A stretch of DNA of 64,000 bases, taken from the NCBI GenBank assembly GCA_015852425.1, contig JAAAIG010000018.1, forward strand, positions 51,943-115,942, written 5' to 3'. Shown piece after piece: positions 60,338-64,000 of the stretch; the first letter of the stretch is position 1; every line of letters begins with the position of its first letter. Both the position numbers and the translations under genes were made by a program. The stretch comes from Gryganskiella cystojenkinii (lineage: Eukaryota; Mortierellomycota; Mortierellomycetes; Mortierellales; Mortierellaceae). The notes below the pieces were generated by a model. The model was not told where the DNA came from. It made no database searches and saw nothing but the letters and a program-made list of their open reading frames with translations.

Positions 60338-60638
60338 TTAAAGCTGCTTGGAGGGGAGCTGGGTCAACAAAAGACCGAAACGCTTCTTGAGGGTGACACG
60401 GTGACGGGAGTACTTGTCATCGGGCGAGAAGCGAGCGGGGTGAGCCGACTTGGTGACGGCACCGGCAGGGGTGAGCTTCTGTTGAATTGAAAAATGGCGT
60501 AACAGGCAGGCAATGGTCAGTAAATGTTCAAAAACAAAGGATCGACATAAGTTTTGTCCCTTGCCAGTTGATCCTTGTATTTACCTTGAGGGTGTAGATA
60601 CGCTTGCCCTCGGTCGACATGGTGTACATCAAATGCAT
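60338..60638 (-). CDS. NOP10: H/ACA snoRNP subunit NOP10
   Basis: Two exons on the minus strand (60638-60585, 60478-60338) encode 64 residues. NOP10 is the smallest core protein of H/ACA RNPs, which convert uridine to pseudouridine in rRNA and sn[21 protein letters not shown] is joined in phase to [37 protein letters not shown] and a short LTQLPSKQL end, matching NOP10 along its full length. A 3' splice site (TTCTTATTTAG) lies directly before the ATG, so the 5' UTR is probably spliced. The gene is head-to-head with AATF/BFR2, also a ribosome-biogenesis factor. Confidence 0.97.
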
Positions 60639-61243
60639 CTAAATAAGAAACAGAAAGACTATGTTGTTAAGATCTGTTATGCCATGTATCAAAAAGAAGC
60701 TTTCGCAGCTTCTAAAACTCCTGTCCAATGTTTGAACGTCGATTGGTTGTTGCGATAGAGTCGACGTCTGTCGTATTATCCAGTTGAGTGCTGAAAGCCG
60801 CTAGCGACAAAGCCTTGGTCGCTTGCAAAAGGATACAGAGGTCCCCCAGACTGTTCTAGCTCTGATATTGGCAGAGGGGCAAAAGTCCATTCAGGAGTGG
60901 CATCAAGTGAAATCCTGTAATCCTGTAAAGAGAGCGATGTTGAGAGTGTTGCATGTGTCGATAGACAAGGTATTGGTAACATCGCCCTACCTTGGAGTAT
61001 AATGGGTGATGGAAGGATGAGTTGGTGGTAAGGGAACAACAAAAAAAAAAGAAAAAAAAGTTTTGCATTCATCACTGATTCAACAAGCAGTGACTTGTTT
61101 ACATTTTGGAACAAGCCACCGTCACAAAAAAAAAAGAAAAAAAAACATAGAATGCCCTTTTGGGAAACACATGCGAACAAAACGACGAGGTCTTGTTTTT
61201 CCACCAACGCACACATTATCCCTCTCGGCAAACATCATTCACC
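60639..61243. promoter_or_regulatory. divergent promoter region, NOP10 and AATF/BFR2
   Basis: 605 bases between opposing starts. On the minus strand a likely 5' UTR exon could end at TCCAAG|GTAGGG (near 60990) and splice to the AG just before the NOP10 ATG. A minus-strand open frame (to 60776) inside that stretch is not convincing as a gene. A-homopolymers at 61032-61055 and 61125-61145 lie near the centre. Confidence 0.5.
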
Positions 61244-63535
61244 ATGGGTAAGGGCTTGACCCACCACTGACACAGGACAATGGCCATTATCGCTTCGCCG
61301 TTGCAGCGACGCACCATTCTAATACTCTCGACCAACGGTACTCACCCACTGCTCCCTCTCTCATCTCTCGCTTACTATCTGTTACAGCCAAGACTAAACC
61401 AAGCTTGCTGGAGCAACTTGCTAAGCTCTCCACCACCACCCCAAAGGGTAGGACGATCGATCCTGATTCGTTGATAAGGAATCACCTTTGGCAGACTCAC
61501 AGAGAGCTAACGTATGCCACAACCGTCTCTTTGTCTCAATTAGACTTCGATCCCGAGGATAACATGAACCAGGATGGCGACAGTGATATGGGCAGCGATA
61601 TCGAGGGCAACGATAACGCCGATGCAGCACGTGGGCACTATGTCTCTGTTGGGTATGACCACACACCTTTTATACAATGTTGAGCACTTGCAAGACCGCC
61701 CTGGATGTTTTTTCAAGCAAGAGCTAAAATGACATTTCTGTTCTCATTATAGCAAGAGTCAGCTGAGAAGCAAGCAGTTCATTGTGGATGATCCCAAATA
61801 CAAGGGAAAGAAGAGCAGCAGGAAGGCAGCCCTCGGATTGGAAAGCGAGAGCGAGGAGGAAGAAGAGGAGGATGAAGACGACGACCAGGAAGAAGATGAG
61901 GACGAGGAGATGATGGACTTTGATGATGATGAGGATCTTATGGCCGCTATCCAAAGAAGCGACGGAAGTGAGGAGGAGGGAAGCGAGGAAGACGACGATG
62001 AAGAGGAGGAAGACGATGATGAGGAGAACAGTGACGATGATGAGGAAGATGATGACGAGGACGAGGAGGATGGCTATGGCGATCTCACTGCGTCCGGCAT
62101 CACCGAGACTCCGAAGGAGATGGTCGAAGAGCTTCAAAAGATCCAAGAGGAGGAAAAAGAGTTGCTCAAGTCCATGACCAAGAGCGTCACCGACGATGTC
62201 GAGAAGGGAGCGCACGTCAAGGCCCAGATGGTATTAACTGTGCCCCTCGAAGATATTTTGATGGAATATGAGTCAGGTCCACGAACTTCTTACTAATCTG
62301 TCGTATTACTTTGTCTATGCGATCAATAGTTGCTCTGGGAAACTCTGTTGGATACCCGCATCCGCTTGCAAAAATCTGTCGCTTTGATCAACACTTTCCC
62401 CCAACCGGCGACCTACAACGAGTTTATGACCAACGATTCGGCAGAGCCTCTTGAGGAATCGAAACACAACTTGCGTTCTTTTATCGATACCTTGATCACT
62501 TTGCGCACGAGTTTGCTCCGCAAGATTCCCGATGTGAAGGTCTCCAAATCCAACAAGCGTCAACTCTCGGATCTCGAGGATGAGGAGTCCAGGAACATTG
62601 ACGAAGATTCATGGCAGACGAAAGCATGGAAGGATATCGAGGGTTTGGACGAGGGCTGGAGATCATACCGCAACAACACACTGGAGAAGTGGAGCAACAA
62701 GGTCCAGATCGCCAGTGGTATCCCTCTCAATAAGAAATTTAAGGCTATGAATCAGGTATGGTTTGTTTTTTCGATCCTGTCAATCCTATCAGTAAAGGCG
62801 CGTTGGGAATTCTCGATCAAAAAAGTCTAAACGAAGCTCTCTTGTCTCATTTTGACGCTTTGTAGGGAATCATGACTCAAATCTCACAAACGATGGTCGA
62901 CAAGGAGCGTCTGTTGAAACGGACACAGCTGAAGCGTTCAGAATATCACATCTTGGGCACCGAACCTGAGGTCAAGGAGGAGGACGAGAACGATACGACA
63001 GAAAAGACACCTCAGACCAGCAAATTGGACGCTCATTTGTCGAACCACGACGAGGAGATCTTTGATGATGGCGATTTCTACCAACAACTGCTGAGAGAGT
63101 TGATCGAGTCCCGTATGGTCGATAACGATGATCCCACGGCCATGGGCATGCGCTGGGCGGCCCTCCGTCAGACCAAGCAGACCAAGAAGCAAATTGATAC
63201 AAAAGGAAGCAAGGGTCGTCGCTTAAGGTAAGCACGCAAAGCAGAAAAGGAAAAGAGGAAATAAGGCTGTGCCACCATGTTTCTGGAATGTTGGTTGCGG
63301 ATAATAACGTCTTACAATAATGACCTCGCACCATAATAGATACCACGTTCACGAAAAACTTCAGAGCTTTATGGCCCCCATCCCTGCAGGCACATGGCAC
63401 GAGGAGATGGTCGACGAGCTCTTCTCCTCTCTGTTGGGCAAGAAGAACAGTCTGGACGATAACGAGGAAGAGGAAGAGGAGGCACAAGAGGAGCAAGAAG
63501 AGATCCCAGACGATGGTCTCCGTATCTTTGGTTAA
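61244..63535 (+). CDS. BFR2: AATF/BFR2 ribosome-biogenesis protein
   Basis: Seven exons (61244-61247, 61388-61447, 61544-61652, 61753-62230, 62330-62755, 62866-63227, 63340-63535) give about 544 residues. Bfr2/AATF is a nucleolar component of the early small-subunit processome. Exon 1 holds only ATG G; translation runs [21 protein letters not shown] long Glu/Asp region (~75-185) follows, then the AATF block ([20 protein letters not shown]), [20 protein letters not shown] and [20 protein letters not shown]. The Traub C-terminal domain has [20 protein letters not shown] and [20 protein letters not shown], ending DDGLRIFG. Length and order agree with fungal Bfr2. Confidence 0.95.
61847..62075 (+). 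repeat. GAG/GAT-rich tract encoding an acidic region
   Basis: Simple-sequence GAN codons within AATF/BFR2 give long Glu/Asp runs. Several shadow frames here are only the result of this composition. Confidence 0.85.
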
Positions 63536-63905
63536 ATCGACTTTTTTGTCTTATATAAAAAATCACGTTTGCATTATTCCTCAACATCCATTCACCACCA
63601 GCATTTACCCCTCCCCTCATTTGAATTTCCAAATTCCTTTTGCATAATAAAGCTCAACTGGACACACAACAAGCCATTTTGAATTTTTGTTTTTGTCAAA
63701 GCAAGAAGCTACTATTTATTGGAGAAGACTGTACAGCAACGCAAACTGCGGAAAAGAGATATGGTACATAGAGGAAGGATTGAAAAAAGCCACTTTGGAA
63801 GGAGTCCAAAAGAACTCTGTTGGTAAGAGAGCTTGTTTGTTTGGATGAGAACCAAATGATAATCCGAATCCAAGACAGGTCAGAACCGATGAGAGGCTCT
63901 CGCAC
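63536..63905. other. convergent 3' region, AATF/BFR2 and histone H3
   Basis: Contains the AATF/BFR2 3' UTR (AATAAAGCTC near 63645) and the histone H3 3' UTR on the other strand. No gene or histone-type stem-loop was recognised. Confidence 0.6.
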
Positions 63906-64000
63906 TTAGGTGCGCTCACCACGGAGACGACGAGCGAGATGAATGTCCTTGGGCTGGATGGTGACACGCTTGGCGTGGATGGCAGCCAAGTTGGTATCTT
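63906..64000 (-). CDS. histone H3, C-terminal fragment (runs off the window)
   Basis: The last 31 codons on the minus strand read [15 protein letters not shown], then [15 protein letters not shown] and stop, the C-terminus of histone H3. The fragment resembles yeast-type H3 ([22 protein letters not shown]) rather than the animal [13 protein letters not shown]. His at the usual Gln/Lys position and a final Thr are small differences. The rest of the gene lies beyond base 64000, so copy type (core or variant) cannot be judged. Confidence 0.93.
   Translation of the reverse strand, partial: DTNLAAIHAKRVTIQPKDIHLARRLRGERT

Noticed and set aside
60776..61231. Minus-strand open frame ending in LDATPEWTFAPLPIS
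   Set aside because: It depends on reading through homopolymers, matches nothing I know, and lies in the probable 5' UTR intron of NOP10.

Overview
The window is nuclear DNA of a filamentous fungus. Genes carry several short GT-AG introns (mostly 70-500 bp) with TACTAAC/CTAAC-like branch sites, CT-rich leaders and A/T homopolymer tracts, and there are no operons. Complex I (an NDUFA3-type subunit), a VMP1 homologue and long Gln/Ser/Thr-rich low-complexity proteins together suggest an early-diverging lineage such as Mortierellomycota. That placement is inference; no marker in the window settles it. Exons were joined by hand, requiring splice phase and homologue continuity at every junction. 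There are two 10-N assembly gaps (22279-22288 and 48291-48300).

Layout. 1-5.1 kb: ARF1 GTPase and ribosomal protein L7, whose second intron appears to encode a C/D box snoRNA. 5.7-13.2 kb: phosphatidylinositol 4-kinase (PIK1 type) and the mitochondrial RNA helicase SUV3. 14.6-21 kb: a VMP1-type ER protein with a SAP-like N-terminus, then an orphan low-complexity protein. 21.2-23 kb (minus): a Nudix hydrolase. 25-29 kb: an ankyrin-DIL protein. 29.3-32 kb: COQ5 (minus) head-to-head with EMC4 (plus). 32.3-35.4 kb: a four-repeat Myb/SANT protein with a mitochondrial-looking N-terminus and a triple CCCH protein. 35.7-41 kb: an ASNSD1-type protein (minus) divergent from a CUE-CCCH-SMR protein. 41.3-45.4 kb: coatomer beta-prime. 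47.1-51.5 kb: an ADF-H/PH protein and, convergently, a CENP-B/Tc5-type HTH protein. 52.2-55.1 kb: NDUFA3 (five tiny exons, minus) head-to-head with SNF12. 55.3-60 kb: ACL4 and VPS71 (minus), then an acetylpolyamine-amidohydrolase-like protein. 60.3-63.5 kb: NOP10 (minus) head-to-head with AATF/BFR2. 63.9 kb to the end: the 3' end of histone H3.

The genes are mostly housekeeping. Two themes recur: ribosome production (RPL7 with its intronic snoRNA, ACL4, NOP10, AATF/BFR2) and endomembrane traffic or ER function (ARF1, PIK1, COPB2, VMP1, EMC4). Fungal homologues of ARF1, PIK1 and coatomer act together at the Golgi. Five neighbouring gene pairs are head-to-head with 258-605 bp between start codons and may share promoters. 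I saw no secondary-metabolite cluster, intact transposon, CRISPR array or tRNA gene.
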